Made by a program: the position numbers and the translations under genes. The notes under the pieces are model-generated. The model did no database searches and was not told where the DNA came from. It saw nothing but the letters and a program-made list of their open reading frames with translations. DNA of 64,000 nt from assembly GCA_002839355.1 (NCBI GenBank), contig PGXW01000007.1, positions 1 to 64,000 on the forward strand, in the 5' to 3' direction. Every line of letters starts with the position of its first letter. The first letter of the stretch is position 1. Source of the stretch: Spirochaetae bacterium HGW-Spirochaetae-2 (lineage in GTDB: Bacteria > Spirochaetota > Spirochaetia > Sphaerochaetales > Sphaerochaetaceae). This document shows, one piece after another, positions 22,464-31,656 of the stretch.

Positions 22464-23807
22464 TCAGTGTTGATGACCGGCCATGAAATCTTCGTACGAT
22501 ACAGCCGTTCCTTCCGTGATGGTGTTGTTCCCGAGCAAGTACTCGCCGGCCTTCTTGGTCTTCATATCGTCTTCGATCATGGTGCGGTAGTATTCCTTGG
22601 TCTCTTCATCGGTAATGTCCTTGAGCTGTGCTTCGACTTCGGCATCCAACTCGGCGGCATCCACAGTGAAGTTCTCCTTCTCCTTGATCTTTTCCATGAC
22701 CAGCTGGATCCGGATGTTCTTGCCTGCGGATTCCCTCCACGATGCGGTGAAATCCTCTTTGGTCTGTCCCTGGAATTCCAGGAACTTCAAGATCTGGGCT
22801 TCGGGCATACCGGATTGCGACACGAACCGTCTCCACGAGGAATCGACTTCAATATCGATCATCGATTGGGGAACTGCGATCGTCACCTCTTCGAGCATCT
22901 TGTCGAGCAGAACGCTCAACCGAGTCTCCTTGAGGTGGCTTTCGAGGCTGGCCGCAAGTTTTGCCTTGGTGGATGAGACGAGGTCGTCGACAGTCTTGTA
23001 CTCTTCGCTGACATCCTGGGCGAACTCGTCGTCGAGCTCGGGAACTTCACGAACCTTGATCTGCTTGACTTCCATCTTCAGCGAGACGGTCTTACCGGCA
23101 TACTCGGAGTATTCGTAATCTTCAGGGAAGGACTTCTCCACGGTCTTCGAGTCGCCCTTGGCCATGCCGACAACTTCGTCGTCGAGCTTGTAGAAGTTCG
23201 TGCCGCTTCCGACGGTGAACACAAAATCCTTGCGTTCTGTACCGGCGACATCATTTCCTTCGGAGTCGAGCTCAACGTAATCCAATGTGACAATGTCCCC
23301 ATTTTCGACGCTCTTGTCCTTCTCGACCACAAGGGCATTCTGGTCGCGGAGCTTATCGATTTCCTTGGTTACGGTTTCATCGGAAATCTCGACTTTGGGA
23401 ACTTCCACAGAAAGTCCGGTATAGGTGGGCAGTTCGAACAACGGCATGATATCGTAGGTCACGGCAAACTGCAGATCCTTCTCGATATCGGTGGAGATGT
23501 TTTCCTCGTCGACCAGACTGGGAGAACTGTACGGCAACGGCTTGTACTTGTCCTCGACCTGCTTCAAGGCTTCCTGGACAGCCTCGTCAATAATGGTGTA
23601 GACACTTTCTTCCCGTATGCCGGTTCCAAACTTCTGTTCCAAAACCGATGCGGGAGCCTTTCCCTTACGGAATCCAGGCAACTGGAGTGTACTTACGTAT
23701 TTCTGCAACACCTTGGTGTACGATTTGGCAATAGCCTCTTGCTTGACCGTAATGGCCAGCTCTACTACTGAGTTCTCAAGTTCTTTGACTTTCTGTTCAG
23801 CGATCAT
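22464..23807 (-). CDS. tig: Trigger factor, ribosome-associated chaperone
   Basis: A 447-residue protein. The ribosome-binding domain contains '[10 protein letters not shown]' (the GFRxGxxP signature), followed by an FKBP-like PPIase domain ('[18 protein letters not shown]' in part) and a helical C-terminal domain. The start at 23807 (MIAEQKV) follows GAGGAAATAGG and matches the family N terminus. It heads the operon with clpP and clpX and folds nascent chains. Confidence 0.95.
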   Translation of the reverse strand: MIAEQKVKELENSVVELAITVKQEAIAKSYTKVLQKYVSTLQLPGFRKGKAPASVLEQKFGTGIREESVYTIIDEAVQEALKQVEDKYKPLPYSSPSLVDEENISTDIEKDLQFAVTYDIMPLFELPTYTGLSVEVPKVEISDETVTKEIDKLRDQNALVVEKDKSVENGDIVTLDYVELDSEGNDVAGTERKDFVFTVGSGTNFYKLDDEVVGMAKGDSKTVEKSFPEDYEYSEYAGKTVSLKMEVKQIKVREVPELDDEFAQDVSEEYKTVDDLVSSTKAKLAASLESHLKETRLSVLLDKMLEEVTIAVPQSMIDIEVDSSWRRFVSQSGMPEAQILKFLEFQGQTKEDFTASWRESAGKNIRIQLVMEKIKEKENFTVDAAELDAEVEAQLKDITDEETKEYYRTMIEDDMKTKKAGEYLLGNNTITEGTAVSYEDFMAGHQH

Positions 23808-23912
23808 CCTATTTCCTCTTTCTCTTGGTTTATCTATAGTAAGCATGCCAAAGCTCCTCGGCAAGGGCCATGCGGTTTAACCGAAACAATCATAACAAAT
23901 ACCGAATAAAAA

Positions 23913-23940
23913 AGCGACCCGGGTTTCCGGGTCGCTCAAG
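23913..23940 (-). terminator. Terminator of tRNA operon
   Basis: On the minus strand AGCGACCC-GGAAACC-CGGGTCGCT is followed by TTTTTTA. It lies 3 nt beyond the tRNA-Gly gene. Confidence 0.85.
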
Positions 23941-23942
23941 AG

Positions 23943-24014
23943 AGCGAGAGACGGGACTTGAACCCGCGACATCCACCTTGGCAAGGTGGAGCTCTACCAC
24001 TGAGCTACTCTCGC
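23943..24014 (-). tRNA. tRNA-Gly (GCC)
   Basis: Acceptor GCGAGAG/CTCTCGC, D arm with GTAGCTCAGTGGTAGAGC, anticodon loop CTTGCCAAG with GCC, T arm CGGGTTCAAGTCCCG. It is 72 nt with no encoded CCA. Last gene of the five-tRNA operon. Confidence 0.93.
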
Positions 24015-24057
24015 AAACATTCGTTGCATAGTACTGACTTACGCCCCCAAGGTCAAG

Positions 24058-24138
24058 TGCGAGAGGAGGGATTTGAACCCTCACACCTACGGTACTAGAT
24101 CCTAAGTCTAGCGTGTCTGCCAATTCCACCACTCTCGC
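24058..24138 (-). tRNA. tRNA-Leu (TAG)
   Basis: A class II tRNA with long variable arm. Acceptor GCGAGAG/CTCTCGC, anticodon loop ACTTAGGAT with TAG, T arm GAGGGTTCAAATCCCTC. CCA is not encoded. Confidence 0.92.
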
Positions 24139-24178
24139 AGTGGTCTCCATCCGTTTGACCGGATGATTATGCATGTTA

Positions 24179-24251
24179 TGAGCCGCAAAGGGATCGAACC
24201 TTTGACCCGCAGATTAAGAGTCTGCTGCTCTACCAGCTGAGCTAGCGGCCC
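24179..24251 (-). tRNA. tRNA-Lys (CTT)
   Basis: Acceptor GGGCCGC pairs with GCGGCTC with one G-T pair. Anticodon loop ACTCTTAAT with CTT; T arm AAAGGTTCGATCCCTTT. Discriminator A, no CCA. Confidence 0.92.
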
Positions 24252-24273
24252 AAATACTTGTAAAAAACCAATT

Positions 24274-24347
<74 letters not shown>

Positions 24348-24382
24348 ATCACTACCACGTATGCACAGCAATGCTATACAAG

Positions 24383-24455
24383 GGTGGATGACGGGGCTCG
24401 AACCCGCAACAACCAGATCCACAATCTGGTGCTCTACCATTGAACTACATCCACC
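24383..24455 (-). tRNA. tRNA-His (GTG)
   Basis: Acceptor GTGGATG/CATCCAC with the extra G at -1 facing C73, the His identity element. Anticodon loop ATTGTGGAT with GTG; T arm CGGGTTCGAGCCCCG. First gene of the tRNA operon. Confidence 0.93.
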
Positions 24456-24500
24456 AAGATGTCTTTGCAGTCCGGTTCCACCAGCGCAAATCAACGTACG

Positions 24501-24531
24501 ATAATCTGTCCGATTCATGCTTTTTTGTCAA
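24501..24531 (-). promoter_or_regulatory. Candidate promoter of tRNA operon
   Basis: On the minus strand TTGACA (24526-24531), 19-bp spacer, GATTAT (24501-24506). The -35 box is perfect, the -10 box less so. It lies about 45 nt upstream of tRNA-His. Confidence 0.5.
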
Positions 24532-24588
24532 TAGCAATCCGAAGAAGTTACTGAAAAAAAGCAAAACCGCAGGAAACTTTCCAGACCA

Positions 24589-26772
24589 TCAATCGGCGGC
24601 AGGGGTGCAGGAAAGGACTATCACCACCTGTCTCCATGCCACAAACCGGTTTGCGCATGTCGCGGCCAAATGGGCCCCAATTCCGTCCCTGTCGACAACG
24701 GTTCCGAGTTGTCGCCATGCGGGAACATAGCTTTTATCGAGCCAACGGTCAAGCCCCTCTGTGGTGATAAAGCGGTTCTCCATTCCCGTCAGCTTGTGCG
24801 ACTGAACAGAAAATCCCGAGGATCGGACCATTCCCATCAGGTCGGAGTCGTTCCAGGAGGACATGGGATTTCCCCCAGGACTGTATATATGCGACTCGGC
24901 CTGCTCAAGAAGGCTTCGGATCGCGGGATCGACAGCGAATTCCGATAGGCGGGAACCCGCGGATGGGATGGTCTCCGCCGTTGCAAGTATCCCTTGGGCC
25001 CCAAGCCTGCTTTTGATGGATCGCATGAGGGGCAGGCTTTCCGAGAGTCTGGTCGCGATATTGCGACCGAGGACCAACTCGAACTTCAAGCCGCTTTCCA
25101 TGGAATCCAACAGTTCGGTCGCCTGACCCAAGAGTATCTTCGGCTGCTCAAGCTCATCGAGCGTCTTAGCGTAATGGAGCATGTGTTGGTAGTGCTCCTC
25201 TTCCGAAGTCATTGCCACCACAAGGCCTTCCGGAGCCCGCCTGAACGCTTCCCAGACGAACATGCCATGTCCCGCATTCAACACCAGTATCCTATGGTGC
25301 CGCTGGATCTGGAGCTCTCCGAACAAGGCGATCCTGATTCGTTCCAGGAACGTACCCCGCTCTCCGGTGGTCCGTTGGGCCCACCGTTCCCGTTGGGTGT
25401 CGTTGGGAGAATAGGTGAGATTGCCCACATAGGCGTCCGGAACCACAGCTTCCAGCTGGGATTCCCGCTTGCGCAGGACCTCCTCGCGGACCTTCTCCTC
25501 GTATCCCATATGGGAAGGGTGGTAGAACACCTTGCCCTGAAGTTCTCCGGGCAGATATTGTTGCGGTACCCAGTGGTTGTGGTATGCATGCGGATAGAGG
25601 TACCCCTCGCCATGGCCGAACCCCTTCTTGTCGCGGCTACCGTCCTTCAAATGGTTCGGGACCTCGGCATTCTGTTCATCCTCGACCGATTTCAAGGCAT
25701 CGAAGAAACCCAATGCGGTATTCGATTTTGGAGCTGTGGAGAGATACAACGCAGCATGGGTCAGGTGGTATCTTCCTTCCGGAAGTCCTATGCGCTCGAA
25801 TGCCGCGGCATCTGCCTCGACCACCATGATCGCATAGGGATCGGCCATGCCGACATCCTCGCAAGCACTGATCATCATCCTGCGGAAGATGAATTTGGGA
25901 TCCTCTCCCGCGGCGACCATCCTCGCCATCCAATAGAGTGCCGCATCGGGATCGCTGCCCCGAATCGACTTGATGAACGCACTGATGATGTCGAAATGGT
26001 AATCGCCCTCCTTGTCGTACAGGACCACTTTCCGTTGGATGCTCTCTTCCGCTGCTTCCTTCGAGATCACGATGACCGAACCCTCTTGTGGAGGGAATTT
26101 CTCGCCACTGGTCTCCACCGCCAGTTCCAATGCGTTGAGGAGCGATCTGGCATCACCATTAGCGATATCGACAAGGTGGTCCAATGCCCCCTTCTCGAAT
26201 TCGACCTGCCATTTCCCGTATCCCCGTTCGGAATCGGCCAATGCCTGCCTCGCAATCGCCATGAGTTCCTTCGATCCCAACGGAACAAGTTGGAATATGC
26301 GTGAACGGGAGACGAGCGCCGAGTTGACCTCGAAATAAGGATTCTCGGTAGTCGCTCCCACCAGGATGAACGTTCCGTTCTCGACCCAGGGGAGCAGCGC
26401 ATCCTGCTGGCTCTTGTTCCACCGGTGCACTTCGTCCACAAACAGGATGGTCCTCTTTCCGTAATGGGTAAGGCGGGTCTTGGCTTCGTCGATTTCGTAG
26501 CGCAACTCCTTGACCCCCGAAAGCACGGCGTTCAAGGTGCTGAAGTGGCTGCGGGTGGTGTTTGCGATTACACGGGCGAGTGTGGTCTTGCCAGTTCCCG
26601 GAGGTCCGTACAAGATGATGGAGGAAAGTTGGTCCGCCTGGATCGCCCTGCGAAGCAACCGACCTTTGCCGACAATATGGTCCTGTCCCACATATTCGTC
26701 GAGCGTCCTGGGACGCATACGATAGGCCAAGGGCTGATGTGCATTGCCTGTGTTCTGTTCAAAGAGGTTCAT
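24589..26772 (-). CDS. rarA: RarA (MgsA) AAA+ ATPase fused to a methyltransferase-like domain
   Basis: A 727-residue protein. Residues 1 to about 430 are RarA: 'LAYRMRPRTLDEYVGQDHI', Walker A 'GPPGTGKTT', Walker B 'LFVDEVHRW', 'RSLLNALE' and 'GSDPDAALYW'. RarA acts at stalled replication forks. From about 520 the sequence 'ILVLNAGHGMFVWEAFR' and 'DALLGR' type patterns suggest a Rossmann-fold SAM-dependent methyltransferase-like domain. Such fusions are known in some bacteria, for example cyanobacteria. The start (ATG 26772) has no Shine-Dalgarno sequence but a promoter 6 nt upstream. Confidence 0.9.
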   Translation of the reverse strand: MNLFEQNTGNAHQPLAYRMRPRTLDEYVGQDHIVGKGRLLRRAIQADQLSSIILYGPPGTGKTTLARVIANTTRSHFSTLNAVLSGVKELRYEIDEAKTRLTHYGKRTILFVDEVHRWNKSQQDALLPWVENGTFILVGATTENPYFEVNSALVSRSRIFQLVPLGSKELMAIARQALADSERGYGKWQVEFEKGALDHLVDIANGDARSLLNALELAVETSGEKFPPQEGSVIVISKEAAEESIQRKVVLYDKEGDYHFDIISAFIKSIRGSDPDAALYWMARMVAAGEDPKFIFRRMMISACEDVGMADPYAIMVVEADAAAFERIGLPEGRYHLTHAALYLSTAPKSNTALGFFDALKSVEDEQNAEVPNHLKDGSRDKKGFGHGEGYLYPHAYHNHWVPQQYLPGELQGKVFYHPSHMGYEEKVREEVLRKRESQLEAVVPDAYVGNLTYSPNDTQRERWAQRTTGERGTFLERIRIALFGELQIQRHHRILVLNAGHGMFVWEAFRRAPEGLVVAMTSEEEHYQHMLHYAKTLDELEQPKILLGQATELLDSMESGLKFELVLGRNIATRLSESLPLMRSIKSRLGAQGILATAETIPSAGSRLSEFAVDPAIRSLLEQAESHIYSPGGNPMSSWNDSDLMGMVRSSGFSVQSHKLTGMENRFITTEGLDRWLDKSYVPAWRQLGTVVDRDGIGAHLAATCANRFVAWRQVVIVLSCTPAAD

Positions 26773-26778
26773 GGCGCG

Positions 26779-26807
26779 ATTATACTCCACGTATGTCGAC
26801 GATACAA
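26779..26807 (-). promoter_or_regulatory. Promoter for probable leaderless rarA mRNA
   Basis: TTGTAT (26802-26807), 17-bp spacer, TATAAT (26779-26784), then six bases to the ATG at 26772. Transcription should begin at or next to the start codon. Confidence 0.65.
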
Positions 26808-26844
26808 CCGAGATTCAGGACCGGATCGGGTCGGTGCCGACCCG

Positions 26845-27600
26845 TCAACGTCCGGCATAGATGGTGATCAACGGGTTGTCGTATGCGGGGGCCATGGTCC
26901 GCACCAACGCTTCCTGGGAGGTCATGACCGATAGCAGTGCCCTGAGCATCGACACCAGGACGGTACGGATGGGATCAGCATCGAGCAATTCCCATTCGAG
27001 GTCGGGATCTCCGGCATGCAGGAGATTTTGCGACTTGGCATAGGTGTTGTAGGTCCGGACCATGGTATTCCATGCCAGCACTGCCTGGGCACCCTGTTCT
27101 CCGGTCAGCCTGGATCCGATCCACTTCTCCAAATCCCCCGACACAGTGGTGGCGAAATACCGTGTGACCGCATCGCTTTGTCCTTCGATGAGCCGGAACG
27201 GGTCGGCGATCTCCAAATCGGGAAAGACTTCGTCCTTCAAGTACTGGGGAATATCCTTGGCGATGGACGCGATAGCGCGATTCATACCGGTCAGGTAATT
27301 GTCCATAAGCCGACGGATTCCCGGTATCGTTTCCATGGAGGGGAGGATCTCGGCTGCCTGGGGAGGTACAAGTTCGGCGAACGAGCCGTTCCACGTGCCG
27401 TTCTGCTGGAAATTGTCGGCTGCGGCTTTCGTCGTAACCTCCATCATCTCCACAACGGCCAACCGGGCAAAAGCTATTTCCTCAGGGGTCCTGACGACAA
27501 TCTCCTGGGTCCTGCAACCCGAGATCATGAGGATTGCCAGACCGGCAACGAGCAGGTGCCGGAGCTTTCGCGCAGTCGGACTTTGGATCGGTGATTTCAT
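26845..27600 (-). CDS. Lipoprotein of unknown function
   Basis: A 251-residue protein. The signal peptide ends in LMISGC, a lipobox with Cys at about residue 26. The remainder is mostly helical with conserved-looking 'MEVTTKAAADNFQQNG' and a C-terminal 'SVMTSQEAL'. No enzymatic motif. The start MKSPIQ at 27600 fits the signal peptide; a longer frame would not. It has no Shine-Dalgarno sequence and a -10 box (TATATT, 27608-27613) 7 nt from the ATG. Confidence 0.7.
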   Translation of the reverse strand: MKSPIQSPTARKLRHLLVAGLAILMISGCRTQEIVVRTPEEIAFARLAVVEMMEVTTKAAADNFQQNGTWNGSFAELVPPQAAEILPSMETIPGIRRLMDNYLTGMNRAIASIAKDIPQYLKDEVFPDLEIADPFRLIEGQSDAVTRYFATTVSGDLEKWIGSRLTGEQGAQAVLAWNTMVRTYNTYAKSQNLLHAGDPDLEWELLDADPIRTVLVSMLRALLSVMTSQEALVRTMAPAYDNPLITIYAGR

Positions 27601-27607
27601 GTCTGGA

Positions 27608-27656
27608 AATATACCACGTGTATCAGCTTGTGGAAACACATTGCGCGTGATAAAGT
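27608..27656. promoter_or_regulatory. Divergent promoters for lipoprotein and MATE genes
   Basis: Rightward: TTGTGG (27628-27633), 17 bp, TAAAGT (27651-27656), 8 nt to the ATG at 27665. Leftward: extended -10 TGG-TATATT (27608-27613) 7 nt from the ATG at 27600, with a weak -35 17 bp upstream. Both would give leaderless mRNAs. Confidence 0.55.
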
Positions 27657-27664
27657 AATCCGCC

Positions 27665-29038
27665 ATGTCCCCGAAACACCTTCAAGACCTTACTACAGGT
27701 TCTGTGAATGCCCAAATTCTCAGGCTCTCGTTTCCCACGATGATCGGGATGCTTCTACAGGCTGTCTACGACCTGGTGGATATGCTCTGGATCGGTTTCA
27801 TCAATCCCTCCGCGATCGCCGCCGCCACCTTGTTCAACACCTTTTTCTGGATGGTCGAGGTACTCAACGAGATCGTCGGAACCAGCAGCGTTTCCTTGAT
27901 TTCCCAGAGTTATGGGGCCAATGACACGAAACGGACACAGAAGATCGTCGAACAGGTCCTCGGTTTCAAATTCGTACTGGCCGTGATCGGTGCCCTGGTG
28001 CTCGGCGCCAGCCTGAAGACACTCTTCCAGATATTCACCTCCGACCAGTCGGTCATAGCCTATGGCATGGAATACGGTTTGATCAGGGTATTTTTCCTCC
28101 CATTCTTCTTCTCATCCTACAGTGTGAACACCATTTTTCGCTGTACGGGTGATGGAAAGACGCCGATGAAACTCATGGTCGGAGCCTCGCTGCTCAACAT
28201 GGTGGCCGACCCGCTGCTCATGTTCGAAACGATTCCCGGAACTTCCTTGCGGGGGTTGGGGTGGGGGATGCGCGGAGCCGCGATAGCTACGGTCGGTTCC
28301 ATAACCCTCGCCTTTACTGTCGGCATGGTCCTGTTGGTTGCCGGAAAGGCAGCCGTCCGGGTGAACCCCAGGAACCTGTTCCGATTGGACAAGGAAATCG
28401 CAAGGAAACTCTTTTCCATCGGATTGCCTTCCGGAATGAACCTGTTGCTGAGAAACCTCTCGATCGCCATGTTCCTTCGGATGGTGGCGATATATGGAAC
28501 CCAGGCGATTGCTGTAGCCGGTATCGTCTTCCGGGTCTACTCGTTCGGGATGATGCCCGGTTGGGGACTCATGATGGGTAGTGGTATCATCATCGGACAG
28601 AACCTTGGTGCGGGGAAACCCGATCGAGCCCTACGCGCGGTATGGCTGTCGACGGTGGACTGCCTGTTGTTTGTCGGACTACTCGCCCTGCCGATCATGC
28701 TGTTTCCAGGTCAAATCCTCTCGATATTCATGGGTGGCCAGACGGTCGGACCGGAAGGGGTGCTGATCATGCGGATAATCGGACCGGCACTGTTGATCGG
28801 GGCGGCGATGAGCGGCATGGGAGCGGCATTCACCGGTTCGGGAAGAAACCAGCCCCTGTTGATAGCAAGCATAGTGGGGCAGTGGGGGGTCATGATACCG
28901 TTCGCATTGATCGCAACACTGGTCATGAAAGGTCCCATACTCTGGCTATGGCTGGCGATCCTTTTCGGTGATGTCGGCGAATTGGCAACAAGATATATCC
29001 TGTACAGGAAATCCAATTGGATGAACCATCGCGTATGA
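27665..29038 (+). CDS. MATE-family efflux transporter
   Basis: A 457-residue protein with about twelve hydrophobic segments in two similar halves. 'TTGSVNAQILRLSFPTMIGMLLQAVYDLVDMLWIGF' (in part) and 'SISQSYGAN'-like 'SLISQSYGANDTKR' are MATE hallmarks. Members export cationic drugs or metabolites using Na+ or H+. No Shine-Dalgarno sequence; the promoter lies 8 nt upstream. The stop is followed directly by the dispersed repeat copy B. Confidence 0.9.
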   Translation: MSPKHLQDLTTGSVNAQILRLSFPTMIGMLLQAVYDLVDMLWIGFINPSAIAAATLFNTFFWMVEVLNEIVGTSSVSLISQSYGANDTKRTQKIVEQVLGFKFVLAVIGALVLGASLKTLFQIFTSDQSVIAYGMEYGLIRVFFLPFFFSSYSVNTIFRCTGDGKTPMKLMVGASLLNMVADPLLMFETIPGTSLRGLGWGMRGAAIATVGSITLAFTVGMVLLVAGKAAVRVNPRNLFRLDKEIARKLFSIGLPSGMNLLLRNLSIAMFLRMVAIYGTQAIAVAGIVFRVYSFGMMPGWGLMMGSGIIIGQNLGAGKPDRALRAVWLSTVDCLLFVGLLALPIMLFPGQILSIFMGGQTVGPEGVLIMRIIGPALLIGAAMSGMGAAFTGSGRNQPLLIASIVGQWGVMIPFALIATLVMKGPILWLWLAILFGDVGELATRYILYRKSNWMNHRV

Positions 29039-29042
29039 GTTG

Positions 29043-29149
29043 ACGTTGTGGCCGAAACATGTGAAATTAGGAACAGTACTGATTGCCAAACGAAGCGAGA
29101 GGAAAGGGACCATGGGATGGTCACTCTCCCGAGCGAGTACAGGCAACGT
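29043..29149 (+). repeat. Dispersed structured repeat, copy B
   Basis: The same core as at 16009-16050: AAAGGGACC-TG, ATG-TC and CTCTCCCGAGCGAGT-CAGG. GACCAT-GGG-ATGGTC forms the tip of a 13-bp hairpin with two mismatches. ACGTTG near 29043 can pair with CAACGT near 29143 to close the whole unit. It lies between the MATE and Bax-inhibitor genes. Confidence 0.55.
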
Positions 29150-29251
29150 AAGGATCCATACCCCGCCCCTTGGGGCGAAAAAGGAGGCGAAGCCTCCACT
29201 TTCCTGGGCTTGCCCTGGGGGTATTGATACCTTTCATTTGGAGGTGTTCCC

Positions 29252-29959
29252 ATGACCGATCAACGCGCCCAGATGCTCTCGCAGGTGAAAAGCCGAGAAC
29301 GGAGCATATTGAAGAATGTGTACCTTTGGATGACTGCCGGTCTCGCCCTGACGGGTGTGGTTTCGTATCTCGTGGCGACGAATGAATCGCTCATGCGGAT
29401 GTTCCTCGGCAGTACTGTCAGTTTCCTGTTCATTGTGATCGCGCAATTCGCTGTGGTGTTCTTCCTCATGGCACGGTTGGACAAGATGACCTCGACTACT
29501 GCGATAGCATCGTTCGGGGCCTATTCGATCCTGACCGGAATAACACTTTCGGTCATTTTCTACGCATACAGCGGACTGGTGATCTCACGGGCATTCTTCA
29601 CCACCGCGGCGGCATTCGGAGGCATGAGCTTCTATGGCATGACGACAAAGCGGGATCTCGATGGTATCGGTCACTATCTTGTCATGGGACTGTGGGGGAT
29701 CATCATAGCCTCGCTGATAAACATGTTCCTCGGGAGTGCCAACGTATACTACATCGTTTCCATTATCGGCGTGCTGGTGTTCCTCGGTCTGACCGCTTGG
29801 GATACCCAGAAGATCCGACGCATGAACGACGCGTATGCCTCGCATATGGATGAGGAGACGTTCATCAAGCTGTCTATCATCGGTGCGTTGATGCTGTACC
29901 TCGATTTCATAAACATATTTCTCTTCCTGCTCAGGATCTTTGGACGAAACAACCGCTAA
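29252..29959 (+). CDS. Bax inhibitor-1/YccA family membrane protein
   Basis: A 235-residue protein with seven hydrophobic segments. 'SFGAYSILTGITLSVIFYAYS' (in part), 'ALMLYLDFINIFLFLLRIFGR' (in part) and the Asp pair region match the BI-1/YccA family, possible Ca2+ or proton channels interacting with FtsH-type proteases. TTGGAGGTGTTCCC precedes the ATG. Twelve bases separate it from the nitroreductase gene, so they may share a transcript. Confidence 0.88.
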   Translation: MTDQRAQMLSQVKSRERSILKNVYLWMTAGLALTGVVSYLVATNESLMRMFLGSTVSFLFIVIAQFAVVFFLMARLDKMTSTTAIASFGAYSILTGITLSVIFYAYSGLVISRAFFTTAAAFGGMSFYGMTTKRDLDGIGHYLVMGLWGIIIASLINMFLGSANVYYIVSIIGVLVFLGLTAWDTQKIRRMNDAYASHMDEETFIKLSIIGALMLYLDFINIFLFLLRIFGRNNR

Positions 29960-29971
29960 CGGAGGACTCGC

Positions 29972-30526
29972 ATGGCAGATGCCCTTGAAGTTTTGATGAC
30001 ACGACGTTCAGTCAGGAATTTTCTTGCCGACCAGGTGAGTGACGAGGATATCCGAAAAATCGTCGATGCCGGTTTGCATGCCGCGACTGCAATGAACCGC
30101 CAGAGTTGGCATCTCACGGTTGTCCAGGACAAGGAGTTGCTCGAAGCCCTTTCGGGGGCGGTCGGGGCCGTACTGGTGGATTCCGGCGTCCCCTCCTTGA
30201 TCGAGCGTGCGCGAAGCAGCGGTTTCAGCAGTTTCCACCATGCCCCGACGGTAGTATTCGTAGCCGGTGACGGCAGCCACTATTCGGCGGCGGATTGTGC
30301 GAACGCCAGCCAGAACATGTGTCTTGCGGCAACAGCACTCGGTATGGGCTCCTGTTATATCGGATCGTTCGTCCAGGCCTTCGAGCATCCCTCCGGAAAA
30401 AGGTTGTTGGACAGGTTTTCCCTTCCCGTAGGATACAAGCCGGTATTCGCCATTGCCCTCGGGTACCCTGCACAGACCGAAACATCGGCCAAGACCAGGG
30501 ATTGGAAAGTCTCCTACATCAGGTAG
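29972..30526 (+). CDS. Nitroreductase-family flavoprotein
   Basis: A 184-residue protein. 'LMTRRSVRNFLADQVSDEDI', 'GLHAATAMNRQSWHLTVVQD' (both in part), 'ASQNMCLAATALGMGSCYIGSF' and 'GYPAQTE' are typical FMN-binding nitroreductase motifs. It would reduce nitro compounds or quinones with NAD(P)H; the true substrate cannot be read from sequence. CGGAGGACTCGC precedes the ATG. Confidence 0.88.
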   Translation: MADALEVLMTRRSVRNFLADQVSDEDIRKIVDAGLHAATAMNRQSWHLTVVQDKELLEALSGAVGAVLVDSGVPSLIERARSSGFSSFHHAPTVVFVAGDGSHYSAADCANASQNMCLAATALGMGSCYIGSFVQAFEHPSGKRLLDRFSLPVGYKPVFAIALGYPAQTETSAKTRDWKVSYIR

Positions 30527-30603
30527 TCTGGTATTCATGTAATTTCACCATGCGTGGGTCCATCGGAAGGATGGGCCGTATGTTTTTGAGTATAGACGAG
30601 ATA

Positions 30604-31314
30604 TCAGAACCCCAAATACGATACGGTTCCTGCCGTCAGAGCCGACCGTAATCCGGAAAATCCATCGGAAGCCGATTCGATAAAGCAACGCCTTCTTCCA
30701 ATGTGCTCGATATAGTGGGCATCGGATCCTTGTGTGACCGTATATCCAAGAGTCTCCACCGTGGGCGGCATGGCGATCGATTCGACAGCCGAGTAGGGCA
30801 GTTCGGGGAGAAAGCCGAGGTTGGCCGTGACACTGTTGGCCGGCCGGTCGATATGGGCGGGGATTGCCAGTCCTCCATGCACCAGCGTCTGATCGATCAG
30901 AGCGTCGAAGGTGATATCCGCCGGCCCGTATAGAAACAGGTCGGCTTCTTCGATTATGGCTCCCCGCAAATCGCAGACAAACTGGTTGCCGAACAATCTT
31001 GCCGAATTGTGGACACGGGGAAGGATGGATTCGATCCATTGGCCGAATTCAAGCGCTTCCCGTACTGTTTCGAACAAGGTCAGCACATGGATTTCCTCGA
31101 GCGTGGTGACCTCCAACCCGAAGATACCCGTTATGCCCACAATCTCGCAGGCTTCGGCGAAAGCAGGAAGGTTCCTGCCGCTGTTGTGGTCGGTCAACGC
31201 AAGCATATCGATCCCCTTGTCCGCCGCCTCCATGGCCAATACAGCAGGCAACATGGAATCGCTCCCGCAGGGAGAGAGGCAGGAATGGTTGTGCAGATCG
31301 ATGCAGTACCGCAT
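30604..31314 (-). CDS. PHP-domain metal-dependent phosphoesterase
   Basis: A 236-residue PHP protein. 'DLHNHSCLSPCG', 'LALTDHNS', 'FGLEVTTLEEIHVL', 'IPAHIDRP' and 'GSDAHYIEHIG' supply the metal ligands of the PHP fold. Related single-domain proteins act on phosphoesters such as small nucleotides. It is the last gene of a three-gene unit with the DRTGG and CBS-ATPase genes; this trio often accompanies [FeFe]-hydrogenase genes in anaerobes, but none lies in this window. Confidence 0.85.
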   Translation of the reverse strand: MRYCIDLHNHSCLSPCGSDSMLPAVLAMEAADKGIDMLALTDHNSGRNLPAFAEACEIVGITGIFGLEVTTLEEIHVLTLFETVREALEFGQWIESILPRVHNSARLFGNQFVCDLRGAIIEEADLFLYGPADITFDALIDQTLVHGGLAIPAHIDRPANSVTANLGFLPELPYSAVESIAMPPTVETLGYTVTQGSDAHYIEHIGRRRCFIESASDGFSGLRSALTAGTVSYLGF

Positions 31315-31317
31315 GTA

Positions 31318-31656
31318 TCAGGAAATTCCCAGGGCGGCGGCGATACGATACGAGGTGGTGAATTGGTTTTCCGCAGTTCCCAAGAGGGCGACAGTCTCCT
31401 GTTCGGCCGCAACCACCATGTCGGGAGAAGGCGTCCTGCCATTGCACAGGACAATCGCCTTGATACCGATCAACGATGCGACAGCTATGGTATTCCTATG
31501 GGCCTGTATGGTGATCAGCACACTATCCTCGGCAGCGTTGCCCATGACGTCGGAAAGCAGATCGGAGGTGTACCCGTTTACAACTTGGGCCGCGGGATCG
31601 GGCAGGGCGAATACCGTGTATTCCAGCTTGGTCGACAGTTCCTTAACGTTCATCAT
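31318..31656 (-). CDS. DRTGG-domain protein
   Basis: A 112-residue protein with the DRTGG fold: 'VNGYTSDLLSDVMGNAAEDSVLITIQAHRNTIAVASLIGIKAIVLCNGRTP' (in part). Such domains occur in phosphotransacetylases and standalone beside hydrogenase genes. It overlaps the CBS-ATPase gene by 14 bp and precedes the PHP gene by 3 bp. Probably a ligand-binding regulator of the unit. Confidence 0.8.
   Translation of the reverse strand: MMNVKELSTKLEYTVFALPDPAAQVVNGYTSDLLSDVMGNAAEDSVLITIQAHRNTIAVASLIGIKAIVLCNGRTPSPDMVVAAEQETVALLGTAENQFTTSYRIAAALGIS

Noticed and set aside
24994-26304. Long open frame (436 codons) opposite rarA
   Set aside because: Antisense shadow of a conserved RarA; no ribosome site or family match.
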